Source of the DNA: Bradyrhizobium sp. S69
Lineage (GTDB): Bacteria > Pseudomonadota > Alphaproteobacteria > Rhizobiales > Xanthobacteraceae
Length of the DNA: 64,000 bases
Direction: 5' to 3'
Assembly (NCBI RefSeq): GCF_009766005.1
Contig: NZ_LMUK01000041.1
Location: forward strand, 140,544-204,543
This document shows positions 40,117 to 48,238 of this stretch, in pieces (position 1 is the first letter of the stretch; each line of letters starts with the position of its first letter). The translations under genes and the position numbers were made by a program. The notes under the pieces are model-generated. The model had not been told where the DNA came from. It worked only from the letters and a program-made list of their open reading frames with translations, and searched no databases.

Positions 40117-40887
40117 TCACCGCTTCCGGTTGACAAAACCCTGCATCAGCCGCTGCGGCTCGCCGCCGATGAACGACTGCCCGAACACGCCGATACTGAG
40201 ATCGACGGATTCCTTCAGCGGCAGTTCCTCCCATTGCCGCAGCAGGGCCTTTTGCGCGCGCAAGGCGCCGGGGCCGCATTCCAGCAGCATCGCGATGGTG
40301 CGCTCGACCGCGGCATCGAGGCCGCCCTGCGGCGCCATCACGTCGATCAGGCCCCAGGCCAGCGCGGTTGGGGCATCGATGTTTTCGGCCGTCATCAACA
40401 GCCAGCGCGCGCGGCCCCAACCGATCAGCCGCGGCAACAGCGCGGCATGAATCACCGAGGGGATGCCGACCCTCACTTCCGGCATGCCGAATTTGGCGTC
40501 GTGGGCGGCGACCCGGAAATCGCAGGCGGCTGCGACCTCAAGACCGCCGCCGAGACACCAGCCCGGCATCCGCGCGATCACCGGGCCCGGAAACGCGCGC
40601 ACGGCTTCGCAGAGGTCGCGCAGACCGGTGATGAATTTCTCCGCCGATTTCTGGTCGAGGGCCGCCATTTCCTTGATGTCGGCGCCGCCGATCATGCTCT
40701 TTTCGCTTTGGCCCGCCAGCACCAGCACGCGAATGTCCTCGTCCTTTGCCAGCGTTTCCAGCCCTTCGCGGACGGCGTTGATGACCGGCGTCGAGAGGAT
40801 GTTGAGCGAGCCGGCATTGCTGATCGTCAGGCGGACGACGCCGCGCGGGTCGCGATCGACGCCGCAATGAGGGTTGAGCATTTCCAT
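40117..40887 (-). CDS. enoyl-CoA hydratase/isomerase family protein
   Basis: 256 residues from ATG 40887 (MEMLNPHCGVDRDPRGVVRL). Crotonase fold with the oxyanion-hole segment EKSMIGGADIKEM and both catalytic glutamates: GWCLGGGLEVAAACDF and FGMPEVRVGIPSV. So it can act as a hydratase, unlike the island protein at 25809. Divergent from the PaaI-type thioesterase across a 145-base AT-rich gap that probably carries both promoters. Likely in fatty acid or amino-acid acyl-CoA breakdown. Confidence 0.9.
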   Translation of the reverse strand: MEMLNPHCGVDRDPRGVVRLTISNAGSLNILSTPVINAVREGLETLAKDEDIRVLVLAGQSEKSMIGGADIKEMAALDQKSAEKFITGLRDLCEAVRAFPGPVIARMPGWCLGGGLEVAAACDFRVAAHDAKFGMPEVRVGIPSVIHAALLPRLIGWGRARWLLMTAENIDAPTALAWGLIDVMAPQGGLDAAVERTIAMLLECGPGALRAQKALLRQWEELPLKESVDLSIGVFGQSFIGGEPQRLMQGFVNRKR

Positions 40888-41032
40888 GGCAGATTCCAGG
40901 CACAATGAGTTGGATCGCGCCACTTCCCGGACAAAGCGTCGCCTTGTCAAGGGTCGCCAACACCGTCACGTCCGTTGCGGACCGGCGATCGCTTCATTAA
41001 TATGATGGACATAATTTAATGGAGTAGCGCTC

Positions 41033-41572
41033 ATGAGCACCGCGGATATTGTGAACCTGTTCTCGGCCGCCGAGCGCCGGGAGCGCGTGGTCGACTGGCA
41101 GGCGCCCGGAGCGGTCGCCAAGGCCGCGGCCGCGATGTCCGGACTGGAGGCGATGTGCGCGATCCGCGACGGTATCCTGCCGCCCCCGCCGATGGCGCGA
41201 TTGATTGGCTTTCGGCTTCGTATCGCCGAGCCCGGCCGGATCGTGATGGAACTCGATCCGCATGAAAGCCTGGAGAACACCATCGGGCTGCTGCACGGGG
41301 CGACCGCCGCGGCGCTGCTCGACACCGCCATGGGCTGCGCGATCTCGACCATGCTGCCGGCCGGGCAGGGCTCGGTCACCCTCGACCTCAAGCTGACCTA
41401 TTTGCGGCCGCTCTCGGTGCGATCGGGCACGATCTCGGCGGAAGGAAAACTCGTCAAGCTCGGCCGCCAGAGCAGTTATGCCGAAGGCTTCGTGCGCGAC
41501 GGGGCAGGCCATCTTGCGGTGCACGCCACCGCGACGTTCTCGATGATCGGCGAGCCGGCAAAAGCGAAATAA
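41033..41572 (+). CDS. PaaI-type hotdog thioesterase
   Basis: 179 residues: a ~45-residue N-terminal extension, then the hotdog core PPPMARLIGFRLRIAEPGRI, HESLENTIGLLHGATAAALL (H-G-A-x-x-A-x-L-L active-site helix), DTAMGCAISTMLPAGQGSVT, LDLKLTYLRPL. Hydrolyses acyl-CoA thioesters, probably aromatic or medium-chain. It is transcribed toward the TetR gene 62 bases downstream, so it may be autoregulated with it through the operator between them, though that site lies after this gene. Confidence 0.88.
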   Translation: MSTADIVNLFSAAERRERVVDWQAPGAVAKAAAAMSGLEAMCAIRDGILPPPPMARLIGFRLRIAEPGRIVMELDPHESLENTIGLLHGATAAALLDTAMGCAISTMLPAGQGSVTLDLKLTYLRPLSVRSGTISAEGKLVKLGRQSSYAEGFVRDGAGHLAVHATATFSMIGEPAKAK

Positions 41573-41586
41573 ATCGGGCTTTTCTC

Positions 41587-41610
41587 GGTCATATCTGCTA
41601 TTATATGACC
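41587..41610. promoter_or_regulatory. TetR operator candidate
   Basis: Perfect 8-bp inverted repeat GGTCATAT-CTGCTATT-ATATGACC, 24 bp in all, centred 36 bases before the TetR start codon. Symmetry and place are those of a TetR autoregulatory operator. Confidence 0.85.
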
Positions 41611-41634
41611 CTGAACATCTTATAGGACTACGCG

Positions 41635-42255
41635 ATGCGCTATTCCAGGGAACACAAGCTCGAAACCCACGAGCGGATCGTCAAGCGGGCCTCGGTGCGG
41701 CTGCGCGAGAAGGGCGCCCATGGCATCGGCGTCGCCGATCTGATGAAGGACGCCGGCCTCACCCATGGCGGGTTCTATGCCCATTTCGATTCGCGGGAAG
41801 CGCTGGTGATCGAGGCTTTTGCCCATGCCATGGATCGCTCCACCGAACGCTGGCGCAAGCTCGGCGAGTCCACGCCGCCGGAACAGCGCCTGACGACCAT
41901 CGTGGATTCCTATCTGTCGCCGGTACATCGCGACAACCCTGGTCAGGGCTGCGCGGTCCCGACGCTGGGGGCGGAAATCGCCCGCGAGAGCCCCAAGACC
42001 CGCCGGGCGTTCGCCGCCAAGCTGGAGCAGATGATCGACGTGTTCGCGGACCAGATTCCCGATGTCTCGCGCAAGGCCGCACGCCAGCAGGCGACGGCTG
42101 CGCTCGCGACCATGATGGGGACGATGGTGATGGCCCGCGTCGCCGGCACCGGCGAGTTCTCCGAAGAGATTCTCGCCGCCGGACGCGAGGCCGTGCTCGG
42201 CCGCGCCGCGGCGCCAAAGCCGACGGCCAGGAAATCCGCCCGCAAGCCAAATTAG
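41635..42255 (+). CDS. TetR/AcrR family transcriptional regulator
   Basis: 206 residues from ATG 41635: N-terminal helix-turn-helix RIVKRASVRLREKGAHGIGV, ADLMKDAGLTHGGFYAHFDS, REALVIEAFAHAM. The ligand domain is helical with GCAVPTLGAEIARESPKTRR and ends in a basic Pro/Lys tail (PKPTARKSARKPN). The G-F-Y-A-H-F form and the G-C-x-x-x-x-L-x-x-E-x-x-R segment resemble the TetR group with a C-terminal domain that senses electrophiles or acyl groups. Presumed autorepressor via the palindrome upstream. Confidence 0.93.
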   Translation: MRYSREHKLETHERIVKRASVRLREKGAHGIGVADLMKDAGLTHGGFYAHFDSREALVIEAFAHAMDRSTERWRKLGESTPPEQRLTTIVDSYLSPVHRDNPGQGCAVPTLGAEIARESPKTRRAFAAKLEQMIDVFADQIPDVSRKAARQQATAALATMMGTMVMARVAGTGEFSEEILAAGREAVLGRAAAPKPTARKSARKPN

Positions 42256-42266
42256 ACCAAGCCACA

Positions 42267-43193
42267 TTAAACGCTGCCTGAGGGCCCGCCGAACAGCGGA
42301 CGTTCGGCTTCCACCGTTTCATAGATGTAATCGGCGACCGCGCGAATCCGGGCCAGATCCTTGCTGTCGGCATGCATCAACAGCCAGAATGTACGCGAGA
42401 TCGAGATTTCCGCCGGCAATACCGGGCACAGTTCAGGATGCGCCGTCGCCATGAAGTGTGGCAATACCGCGATACCAAAACCCGCGATGGTGGCGTTGAG
42501 CTGCGCAATCAGATTGGCGCTGCGGAATTTGGCGGAAACCTTCGGCGAGACCTGCGGCAGATAATCCAGTTCGGGCGTGAACAGCAGGTCTTCGATGTAA
42601 CCGACAAAACGATGCCCGGCGAGGTCGCTGCGGGTCGCGATCCCATGGGTGCGGGCGAGATAGCTACGGGTGGCGTAAAGTCCGAGGCGATAATCCAGCA
42701 GCTTGCGCCCGACGATTCGTCCTTCCTTCGGCATCGACAGGCTGATCGCGATATCGGCCTCGCGCTTCGACAGGCTGAACAGACGGGCCGTCGCGACCAG
42801 TTCGAGATCGAGATCCGGGTAGCGTTCGACAAATTTCACCAGCCGCGAGGCGAGGAAATGGCTCCCGAAGCCGTCGGGCGCGCCGATCCTGACCGTCCCG
42901 GTCAGATGGGCGCGCGAGCCGCCGACGGCTTCCTGGTTGGCGACGATGGTGGATTCCATCGCCTCGGCGCTGTCGGCGACGCGCTGGCCCGCTTCGGTCA
43001 AGAGGTATCCGGTCTTGCGGCGATCAAACAGTTTTGCGGAAAGGTGCCGTTCCAGCCGGTCGACACGGCGGATCACTGTGGCATGATCGACGGCCAGCTG
43101 CTTTGCCGCGGCGGAGACCGATCCGCCGCGCACAATCGCTAGCACGAAACGAAAATCGTCCCAATCGATCGTTCCTCGACCTTGATCCTGCAT
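42267..43193 (-). CDS. LysR-family transcriptional regulator of the valine catabolic operon
   Basis: 308 residues from ATG 43193 (MQDQGRGTIDWDDFRFVLAI); the ATG at 43214 would place the likely operator over the start, so the later one is preferred. Helix-turn-helix: VRGGSVSAAAKQLAVDHATV, IRRVDRLERHLSAKLFDRRK. The effector domain includes GTVRIGAPDGFGSHFLASRL. Divergent from mmsA across ~100 bases containing a dyad (43209-43224), a layout that strongly suggests control of mmsA and the following genes. The inducer may be a branched-chain acyl-CoA or semialdehyde. Confidence 0.92.
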   Translation of the reverse strand: MQDQGRGTIDWDDFRFVLAIVRGGSVSAAAKQLAVDHATVIRRVDRLERHLSAKLFDRRKTGYLLTEAGQRVADSAEAMESTIVANQEAVGGSRAHLTGTVRIGAPDGFGSHFLASRLVKFVERYPDLDLELVATARLFSLSKREADIAISLSMPKEGRIVGRKLLDYRLGLYATRSYLARTHGIATRSDLAGHRFVGYIEDLLFTPELDYLPQVSPKVSAKFRSANLIAQLNATIAGFGIAVLPHFMATAHPELCPVLPAEISISRTFWLLMHADSKDLARIRAVADYIYETVEAERPLFGGPSGSV

Positions 43194-43208
43194 TTTCGCA
43201 CATCTATC

Positions 43209-43224
43209 GTGCAATATATCGCAC
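43209..43224. promoter_or_regulatory. LysR-type binding dyad between lysR and mmsA
   Basis: GTGCAATATATCGCAC, a near-perfect palindrome (GTGC-N8-GCAC with an ATATAT centre), in the divergent gap; it is the probable regulator box. Confidence 0.7.
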
Positions 43225-43291
43225 TTGTTTCCTATAAAATGCAGGTCAAAAGGATTTGTAAAGCGATCTAGTTCGGACCAGGGAGGAATTC

Positions 43292-44788
43292 ATGCGCTCA
43301 ATTGGACATTTCATCGGCGGCCGCGAGGTCGCGGGCACGTCGGGACGCACCGCGGATGTCTTCGAGCCGATGACCGGCGACGTCCAGGCCAAGGTGGCGC
43401 TGGCCTCCAAGGCCGAACTCCGGGCCGCGGTCGAGAACGCCAAGGCGGCACAGGAAGCGTGGGCGAACACCAACCCGCAGCGCCGCGGCCGCATCATGAT
43501 GAAGTTCCTCGAACTGGCCCAGCGCGACTACGACAAGCTCGCCGACGTGCTGGCGCGCGAGCACGGCAAGACTGTTCCCGACGCCAAGGGCGATATCCAG
43601 CGCGGCCTCGAAGTGGTCGAATTCGCCTGCGGCATTCCGCATCTGATGAAGGGTGAATATACCGAAGGCGCGGGGCCGGGCATCGACATCTATTCGCTGC
43701 GGCAACCGCTCGGCGTGGTCGCGGGCATCACGCCGTTCAATTTCCCGGCGATGATTCCGATGTGGAAATTTGCCCCGGCGATCGCCTGCGGCAATGCGTT
43801 CATCTTGAAGCCGTCGGAGCGCGATCCCGGCGTGCCGATGATGCTGGCGCAACTGATGATCGAGGCCGGCCTGCCGGCCGGCATTCTCAATGTCGTCAAC
43901 GGCGACAAGGAAGCGGTCGATGCCATCCTCGACGATCCCGATATCAAGGCCATCGGCTTTGTCGGCTCGTCGCCGATCGCGCAATATATCTACGAGCGGG
44001 CCGCCGCGACCGGCAAGCGCTGCCAGTGTTTTGGCGGCGCCAAGAACCACGCCATCATCATGCCGGATGCCGACATGGATCAGGCGGTCGATGCCCTGAT
44101 CGGCGCCGGCTACGGCTCCGCCGGCGAGCGCTGCATGGCGGTCTCGGTCGCGGTGCCCGTCGGCAAGACCACAGCCGACCGGCTGATGGAGAAGCTTATT
44201 CCGCGGGTCGAGAGCCTGAAGATCGGCACCTCGATCGATCCGTCGGCCGATTTCGGCCCGCTGGTCACCGCGGAGGCGGTCGCCAAGGTCAGGAACTACA
44301 TCGATATCGGCGTCAAGGAAGGCGCGACCCTGGCGGTCGATGGCCGCGGCTTCAAGATGCAGGGCTATGAGAAGGGCTTCTATCTCGGCGGCTGCCTGTT
44401 CGACAACGTCACCAAGGACATGCGCATCTACAAGGAAGAGATCTTCGGCCCCGTGCTCTCGGTGGTCCGCGCCAAGGACTATGCCGAGGCGCTGGCGCTG
44501 CCGTCGGATCATGACTACGGCAACGGCGTTGCGATCTTCACCCGCGACGGCGACGCCGCGCGCGATTTCGCCGCCAAGGTCAATGTCGGCATGGTCGGCA
44601 TCAACGTGCCGATCCCGGTGCCGATCGCCTATTACACTTTCGGTGGCTGGAAGAAGTCCGGCTTCGGCGATCTCAATCAGCATGGTCCGGATTCGATCCG
44701 CTTCTACACCAAGACCAAGACCGTGACCTCGCGCTGGCCTTCCGGTGTCAAGGAAGGCGCGGAGTTCTCGATCCCGACGATGAACTGA
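43292..44788 (+). CDS. mmsA: CoA-acylating methylmalonate-semialdehyde dehydrogenase
   Basis: 498 residues from ATG 43292 (AGGGAGGAATTC leader). Oxidises methylmalonate or malonate semialdehyde to propionyl- or acetyl-CoA in valine and inositol catabolism, with NAD. Aldehyde-dehydrogenase fold: GVVAGITPFNFPAMIPMWKF, KPSERDPGVPMMLAQL, FVGSSPIAQYIYERAA, catalytic Cys in GSAGERCMAVSVAV, and EEIFGPVLSVVRA. GERCMA with the N-F-P-A-M-I-P-M-W segment is specific for the MmsA subfamily. First gene of the LysR-controlled set. Confidence 0.97.
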   Translation: MRSIGHFIGGREVAGTSGRTADVFEPMTGDVQAKVALASKAELRAAVENAKAAQEAWANTNPQRRGRIMMKFLELAQRDYDKLADVLAREHGKTVPDAKGDIQRGLEVVEFACGIPHLMKGEYTEGAGPGIDIYSLRQPLGVVAGITPFNFPAMIPMWKFAPAIACGNAFILKPSERDPGVPMMLAQLMIEAGLPAGILNVVNGDKEAVDAILDDPDIKAIGFVGSSPIAQYIYERAAATGKRCQCFGGAKNHAIIMPDADMDQAVDALIGAGYGSAGERCMAVSVAVPVGKTTADRLMEKLIPRVESLKIGTSIDPSADFGPLVTAEAVAKVRNYIDIGVKEGATLAVDGRGFKMQGYEKGFYLGGCLFDNVTKDMRIYKEEIFGPVLSVVRAKDYAEALALPSDHDYGNGVAIFTRDGDAARDFAAKVNVGMVGINVPIPVPIAYYTFGGWKKSGFGDLNQHGPDSIRFYTKTKTVTSRWPSGVKEGAEFSIPTMN

Positions 44789-44802
44789 CGCGAAACCAGA
44801 GC

Positions 44803-44882
44803 GTCATTGCGAGCGTAGCGAAGCAATCCAGAGCCGCAAGTAAGAGCTGGATTGCTTCGTCGCTATCGCTCCTCGCAATGAC
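44803..44882. repeat. dispersed palindromic repeat, family 1
   Basis: Inverted repeat with ends GTCATTGCGAG / CTCGCAATGAC and an inner AGCAATCCA / TGGATTGCT pair. Further copies at 52940-53018 and 54143-54221. Lies between mmsA and the acyl-CoA dehydrogenase gene. Confidence 0.85.
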
Positions 44883-44910
44883 GACAGGATGTGATGAGCA
44901 CGGATAACGG

Positions 44911-46053
44911 ATGCAATTCGCTCTCAGCGAGGATCAGCTTGCGGTTCGCGACATGGCGCGGGACTTTGCCGCGGAAAAAATCGCGCCGCATGCGGTCCGC
45001 TGGGACGAGGAGAAGTATTTTCCGGTCGAGGTGATGCGGGAGGCCGCTTCCCTTGGGATCGGGGGCGTCTACATCCGCGAGGACGTCGGCGGCTCGGCGC
45101 TGACCCGGTTCGACGCGGCGCTGATCTTCGAGGCGCTGGCGCAGGGGTGCCCGACGGTGTCGGCTTTCATCTCGATCCACAACATGGCGTCGTGGATGAT
45201 CGATGCGTATGGCAACGAACCGCAGCGGCAGCAATGGCTGCCGAGACTGTGCACGATGGAGCTGCTCGCAAGCTACTGCCTGACCGAGCCTGGTTCGGGC
45301 TCGGACGCGGCGGCGCTGCGCACCCGCGCCGTGCGCGACGGCGACCATTATGTGCTCAACGGCCAAAAACAATTCATCTCCGGGGCCGGCCGCGGCGATC
45401 TCTATGTCGTGATGGTACGGACCGGCGGCGATGGACCCGGCGGCATCTCGACCCTGGTGGTCGAGGGCGACACGCCGGGGCTTTCCTTCGGCGCCAACGA
45501 ACGCAAGATGGGCTGGAACGCGCAGCCGACCCGCGCGGTGATGTTCGAGAATGCCCGCGTGCCCGTCGCCAACCGGCTCGGCGATGAAGGTATCGGCTTC
45601 AAGATCGCGATGGCCGGGCTCGATGGCGGGCGCATCAATATCGCGGCCTGTTCGCTCGGCGGCGCGCAATGCGCGCTCGACAAGTCGCTCGCCTACATGA
45701 AGGAGCGCAAGGCGTTCGGAAAACGGCTCGACGAATTCCAGGCGCTGCAATTTCGGCTCGCGGACATGGCGACCGAGCTGGAAGCGGCGCGGACCTTTGT
45801 CTGGCGCGCGGCCGCAGCCCTCGACCGTAGGGATGCCGACGCCACCATGCTGTGCGCGATGGCCAAGCGTTTCGGGACCGACGTCGGCTTCGAAGTTGCC
45901 AACCAGGCGCTGCAACTGCACGGCGGTTACGGCTATCTCAGCGAATACGGCATCGAGAAGATCGTGCGCGACCTGCGCGTGCACCAGATCCTCGAAGGCA
46001 CCAATGAAATCATGCGGCTGATCGTGTCGCGCAAGCTGATCGAGGGCGCGTGA
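44911..46053 (+). CDS. acyl-CoA dehydrogenase, probable isobutyryl-CoA dehydrogenase
   Basis: 380 residues. FAD flavoenzyme converting isobutyryl-CoA to methacrylyl-CoA in valine breakdown. Motifs: [40 protein letters not shown] (substrate/FAD region), [60 protein letters not shown] and [16 protein letters not shown] with the catalytic Glu. F-G-K-x-L-x-E-F-Q and the Q-P-T-R region agree with the short/branched-chain group. The placement between mmsA and the hydrolase gene makes the isobutyryl role likely. Its stop overlaps the next start. Confidence 0.93.
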   Translation: MQFALSEDQLAVRDMARDFAAEKIAPHAVRWDEEKYFPVEVMREAASLGIGGVYIREDVGGSALTRFDAALIFEALAQGCPTVSAFISIHNMASWMIDAYGNEPQRQQWLPRLCTMELLASYCLTEPGSGSDAAALRTRAVRDGDHYVLNGQKQFISGAGRGDLYVVMVRTGGDGPGGISTLVVEGDTPGLSFGANERKMGWNAQPTRAVMFENARVPVANRLGDEGIGFKIAMAGLDGGRINIAACSLGGAQCALDKSLAYMKERKAFGKRLDEFQALQFRLADMATELEAARTFVWRAAAALDRRDADATMLCAMAKRFGTDVGFEVANQALQLHGGYGYLSEYGIEKIVRDLRVHQILEGTNEIMRLIVSRKLIEGA

Positions 46054-47147
46054 TGACGGCCAGCACTGCTGCGGTCGCCGATGTGGAAGGCGATCTGATC
46101 GTCCGGCGCGAGGGCTCGGCCGGCATCATCCGGCTCAATCGTCCGAAAGCGATCAATGCCCTGACCCTTGAAATGTCCGAAGGCATCGATGCGGCGCTGG
46201 ACCAATTCGAAGCCGATCCGGCTGTCGCGGTCGTGGTGCTGGAAGGCGCCGGCGAACGCGGGCTATGCGCGGGCGGAGACATCCGCGGGCTGTATGAGAG
46301 TTCGCGGGCCGGCGGCGATCTCGGCAAGCGGTTCTGGCGCCAGGAATACCTCATGAATGCGCGGATCGCGAAGTTTCCAAAGCCGTATGTCGCGTTCATG
46401 GACGGTCTGGTGATGGGCGGCGGGGTCGGTTTGTCCGGGCATGCACGGCACCGCGTCGTCACCGAGAAGACAAAGCTCGCAATGCCCGAGGTCGGTCTTG
46501 GCTTTTTCCCCGATGTCGGTGGCACCTGGCTGCTGTCGCGTTCGCCCGGCGAGATCGGCACTTATTTCGGATTGACCGGCCAGACCATGAATGGCCCCGA
46601 TGCGATCCATGCCGGTTTTGCCGATGCCGTGGTGCCCTCGGCCAAATTGGCCGCGCTGCGCGAGGTCCTCACCAAGGTTCGTCCCGGCACGGTGTCCAGC
46701 GAGATCGCGCTTTTGATCGACGGGTTTGCGCTTCGAGAGGCCGCGGGCCCCGTGGCTGCGATGCAATCGAACATCGACGCCTGGTTTGGCTATGATCGGA
46801 TGGAAGATATCGTCGCCGCCTTGCAGCGCGACGGTTCGGAGCTCGCGGGTTCGACGCTGAAGACATTGAACGAGAAATCGCCGCGCGGCATGGTGGTGAC
46901 GCTGAAGCTGTTGCGGCTGGCGCGAACATCGTCTTCGCTGCAACAATGCCTGACGCGGGAATATCGCGCGGCGCTGCAAGTCTTTGCCAGCGACGATTTT
47001 CGCGAGGGGGTACGCGCCGCCGTCATCGACAAGGACCGCAATCCGCGCTGGTCGCCGGCGCGCATCGAAGACGTGACACCTGAAATGCTGGCGCCGTATT
47101 TCGCTGACATCGGCGCCGACGAATTATTATTCGATCAACTAAAATAA
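46053..47147 (+). CDS. 3-hydroxyisobutyryl-CoA hydrolase
   Basis: 364 residues from ATG 46053 (TGATG overlap with the dehydrogenase; a GTG at 46050 is the alternative). A crotonase-superfamily thioesterase specific for 3-hydroxyisobutyryl-CoA in valine catabolism. Motifs: NRPKAINALTLEMSEGIDAA, RGLCAGGDIRGLYES, DGLVMGGGVGLSGHARHRVV, TKLAMPEVGLGFFPDVGGTW with the catalytic Glu and Asp (M-P-E ... F-F-P-D), and SPRGMVVTLKLLRLA. Length and the G-F-F-P-D-V-G-G-T motif distinguish it from enoyl-CoA hydratase. It frees 3-hydroxyisobutyrate for MmsB. Confidence 0.95.
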   Translation: MTASTAAVADVEGDLIVRREGSAGIIRLNRPKAINALTLEMSEGIDAALDQFEADPAVAVVVLEGAGERGLCAGGDIRGLYESSRAGGDLGKRFWRQEYLMNARIAKFPKPYVAFMDGLVMGGGVGLSGHARHRVVTEKTKLAMPEVGLGFFPDVGGTWLLSRSPGEIGTYFGLTGQTMNGPDAIHAGFADAVVPSAKLAALREVLTKVRPGTVSSEIALLIDGFALREAAGPVAAMQSNIDAWFGYDRMEDIVAALQRDGSELAGSTLKTLNEKSPRGMVVTLKLLRLARTSSSLQQCLTREYRAALQVFASDDFREGVRAAVIDKDRNPRWSPARIEDVTPEMLAPYFADIGADELLFDQLK

Positions 47148-47190
47148 AGCGCGCAAAACACAAGGGCGCTTCACGCGGAGGAAATTCGAA

Positions 47191-48078
47191 ATGGCACATA
47201 TCGCATTCATCGGGCTCGGCAATATGGGCGGACCGATGGCCGTCAATCTGGTCAAGGCCGGCCACAAGGTCACAGCCTTCGATCTGGCGGCGGCTTCGCG
47301 CGAGCAGGCCAGGAGCGACGGCGCTTCGATTGCCGAAACCGCGGTCGGCTCGGTCAAAGGCGCCGATGTCGTCATTACGATGCTGCCCGCGGGCAAGCAT
47401 GTGCTGTCGGTGTGGAACGAGGTGATTTCGTCGATGGGCAAGGGCGCCCTGATCATCGACTGTTCGACCATCGACGTCGAAAGCGCCAAGCAGGCGCATG
47501 CGCTGGCGGCCAAACACGGCATCGCCTCGGTCGATGCGCCGGTGTCCGGCGGCACCGGCGGCGCCAAGGGCGCGACCTTGACCTTCATGTGCGGCGGCGA
47601 GGACAAGGCGTTCGCGGCGGCAAAGCCCGTGCTGGATAAGATGGGCAAGAAGATCGTGCATTGCGGCGGCGGCGGCGCGGGGCAGGCGGCCAAAATCTGC
47701 AACAACATGATTCTCGGCATCTCCATGATCGCGGTCAGCGAGGCGTTTGCGCTGGCCGAAAAACTCGGATTGTCGCATCAGGCGCTGTTCGACGTTGCTT
47801 CGACCTCGTCGGGGCAATGCTGGTCGCTGACGACCTATTGCCCGGTGCCGGGTCCGGTGCCGACGTCACCCGCCAATAACGACTACAAGCCCGGCTTCGC
47901 CTCGGCGCTGATGGTGAAGGACCTCACCTTGGCGCAGGACGCCGCCAAGGCCGCCGGTGCCGCGACCCCGCTCGGCAAGCACGCGCAGGAGATTTACAAG
48001 GCGTTCGATGCGGCTGGGCATGGCGGAGTGGACTTTTCGGGAATCGTGCAGCACGTGCGCGAGTTGGCGGGAAAGTGA
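47191..48078 (+). CDS. mmsB: 3-hydroxyisobutyrate dehydrogenase
   Basis: 295 residues. NAD-dependent oxidation of 3-hydroxyisobutyrate to methylmalonate semialdehyde, which MmsA then uses. Rossmann start AHIAFIGLGNMGGPMAVNLV, substrate-binding DAPVSGGTGGAKGATLTFMC, catalytic Lys in GAGQAAKICNNMILGISMIA, and a C-terminal FASALMVKDLTLAQDAAKAA. The S-S-G-Q-C-W-S-L segment is typical of the HIBADH branch. AGGA precedes ATG 47191; the gap to the hydrolase is ~45 bases. Confidence 0.97.
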   Translation: MAHIAFIGLGNMGGPMAVNLVKAGHKVTAFDLAAASREQARSDGASIAETAVGSVKGADVVITMLPAGKHVLSVWNEVISSMGKGALIIDCSTIDVESAKQAHALAAKHGIASVDAPVSGGTGGAKGATLTFMCGGEDKAFAAAKPVLDKMGKKIVHCGGGGAGQAAKICNNMILGISMIAVSEAFALAEKLGLSHQALFDVASTSSGQCWSLTTYCPVPGPVPTSPANNDYKPGFASALMVKDLTLAQDAAKAAGAATPLGKHAQEIYKAFDAAGHGGVDFSGIVQHVRELAGK

Positions 48079-48109
48079 GCGGAGACGTCATCCTTGAAAC
48101 AGTTGCGCC

Positions 48110-48212
48110 GTCATCCTGAGGAGCTGCGCTCTTCGCGCAGCGTCTCGAAGGATGGCCACAGGTACTAAACTCCATCCTTCGAGGCTCGCAAGAGCTCGCA
48201 CCTCAGGATGAC
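48110..48212. repeat. dispersed palindromic repeat, family 2
   Basis: Ends GTCATCCTGAG / CTCAGGATGAC with inner CGAAGGATGG / CCATCCTTCG. A transcript over it forms a long hairpin; likely a REP-type element and possible attenuator between mmsB and the acyl-CoA synthetase gene. Confidence 0.85.
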
Positions 48213-48238
48213 GGCGGTGAAATAGTCGGGAGCTAGCC

